Assembly: GCA_018367495.1 (NCBI GenBank)
Contig: JAGZGB010000019.1
Coordinates: 1 to 26,321 of the forward strand
DNA length: 26,321 nucleotides
Reading direction: 5' to 3'
Origin: Veillonella sp.
GTDB lineage: Bacteria; Bacillota_C; Negativicutes; Veillonellales; Veillonellaceae
The first letter of the stretch is position 1, and each line of letters begins with the position of its first letter. Under the pieces are notes generated by a model. It saw only the letters and a program-made list of their open reading frames with translations. It was not told the origin of the DNA and did not search any database. The position numbers and the translations under genes are program-made. This document shows positions 24,552-26,321 of the stretch, one piece after another.

Positions 24552-24920
24552 ATGAATCAATATATTAAATTCATAATGCGTGTGCTACTAACTTGTTTTT
24601 TTATTGCTTTTTTAGGCAGTATAATACAAGTTTTATGTGGCTTAGAACAATATCTATGGGGCTGGCTTTGGGGTATATTTATAATGGTTCTTTACTTACT
24701 TAGCCTAGCTTTGCACGGACAATCTATTGTGTCAGGAGATCCTTATAAAGCCGTACGTAAATCTCGGAGACAGATGATTTGGCGCCTTATGTTAGTAGGT
24801 TCTCTAGTGGTCTTAGGTCTGAAAATTCCTGGTGTAGAGGCTGTTAGTATGTTTATAGGTATCGCGCTTATTCAGCCTGCATTATATGCTGTGTACTGGT
24901 GGCTCAGTCGTCATTTCTAA
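24552..24920 (+). CDS. atpI: ATP synthase subunit I (AtpI)
   Basis: 122-residue membrane protein with four hydrophobic segments (about 9-29, 33-53, 72-92 and 95-116) and a basic loop DPYKAVRKSRRQMIWR between the second and third. The position directly before atpB, the size and the four-helix pattern fit ATP synthase subunit I, thought to help assemble the c-ring. Sequence identity within this family is low, so the call relies strongly on context. The ATG follows GAGG; the gap from atpZ is 10 bp. Confidence 0.75.
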   Translation: MNQYIKFIMRVLLTCFFIAFLGSIIQVLCGLEQYLWGWLWGIFIMVLYLLSLALHGQSIVSGDPYKAVRKSRRQMIWRLMLVGSLVVLGLKIPGVEAVSMFIGIALIQPALYAVYWWLSRHF

Positions 24921-24992
24921 TCTCGAGATACTAGTAAAAATAGAAATATTCAAATAATGCATTATACACAAAGCATCTATGAGTAATTAGAA

Positions 24993-25021
24993 TTGTTTAC
25001 CTTTCAAGTGTTGATTATATA
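24993..25021 (+). promoter_or_regulatory. Weak candidate promoter before atpB
   Basis: TTGTTT (24993-24998), a 17-bp spacer and TATATA (25016-25021) lie in the 194-bp gap between atpI and atpB; a small ATGTAT-GATG-ATACAT hairpin follows. The match is modest. No terminator is seen after atpI, so atpB could also be reached by read-through. Confidence 0.3.
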
Positions 25022-25114
25022 TCTATAACGATGTATGATGATACATAGATGTTATATTTATATTAATTGTAAATATATTAGGTTTTTATTATATCTATGA
25101 AAGGGGTTGAGAAC

Positions 25115-26040
<926 letters not shown>

Positions 26041-26058
26041 TAACGAGGAGGAATAACC

Positions 26059-26321
26059 TTGGTTGACTTAAGCCTTGGAACGATTCTTGCTCAAATGTTG
26101 AACTTTTTTATATTAGTTTGGCTATTGGCGCGTTTTGCATATAAACCATTATTGGCTATGATGACAGAACGTAAAGAACGAATTGCTAAAGATTTAGAAG
26201 CTGCTGAAGAAGCCCGTGCAGAGGCAGAAAAGTTTAAAGCTGATTATGCAGCTCAAATTTCTAATGCTCGTGTAGAAGCACAACAAATTGTTGAAAAAGC
26301 AATTCAAGAAGCAGAAAATAC
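26059..26321 (+). CDS. atpF: F1Fo ATP synthase subunit b (5' part, runs off the window)
   Basis: The first 87 codons are present. Translation most likely starts at TTG 26059, with AGGAGG at 26046-26051 seven bases upstream. A single N-terminal membrane helix (MLNFFILVWLLARFAYKPLL) leads into a charged, Ala/Glu/Lys-rich helix (ERIAKDLEAAEEARAEAEKF) that forms the dimeric peripheral stalk joining Fo to F1. The context after atpE confirms the identity. The 3' end lies beyond the window. Confidence 0.93.
   Translation, partial: MVDLSLGTILAQMLNFFILVWLLARFAYKPLLAMMTERKERIAKDLEAAEEARAEAEKFKADYAAQISNARVEAQQIVEKAIQEAEN

Overview
The window is an AT-rich, densely coding bacterial chromosome segment. 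Gene content and protein style suggest a Negativicutes (Firmicutes) organism, most likely Veillonella or a close relative. The supporting features are an atpZ-atpI-atpB-atpE-atpF ATP synthase operon, a QueT transporter under a preQ1 riboswitch, a TagO/WecA plus WecB envelope pair, the UPF0237/UPF0210 pair, and frequent TTG starts with strong AGGAGG-type ribosome sites. The genus is inference; no rRNA or other marker is present.

Layout. (1) 1-3505: the end of a dipeptide/nickel-type ABC importer operon with two ATPases (second start overlapping the first stop), a terminator, then a separately promoted lipoprotein substrate-binding protein. (2) 3551-4486, minus: a membrane-anchored DUF3829-type protein, convergent with the importer. 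(3) 4680-8510: an accessory island, AT-rich even for this genome. It holds a PLD-nuclease/DEAD helicase/DUF3427 gene split by one in-frame TAG, a closely coupled NUDIX hydrolase, and a decayed small zinc-ribbon gene. (4) 8665-12429: a two-domain sulfurtransferase, a small membrane protein, exonuclease III, queC, a 350-bp interval holding a striking nested inverted-repeat element, a preQ1-I riboswitch with terminator, and queT. (5) 12592-17315, minus: glutamate dehydrogenase, an AGCS amino-acid symporter, and an ispE-gntR pair joined by an ATGA overlap. (6) 17521-21960: a YitT-family membrane protein, phosphoglucomutase, an ACT-domain protein and its UPF0210 partner. (7) 21994-24345: tagO/wecA and wecB with an intrinsic terminator between them. 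(8) 24347-end: the start of the ATP synthase operon; atpF runs off the right edge.

How the genes fit together. queC makes preQ0, and queT imports a queuosine precursor under preQ1 feedback control. Pgm, TagO/WecA and WecB supply and start envelope polysaccharide or teichoic-acid-like polymers. Gdh and the AGCS carrier handle amino-acid nitrogen, and the nearby FCD-type GntR is a plausible but unproven regulator of them. The least explained regions are the helicase/NUDIX/zinc-ribbon island, a candidate defence or DNA-repair locus with visible decay, and the palindromic element between queC and queT.
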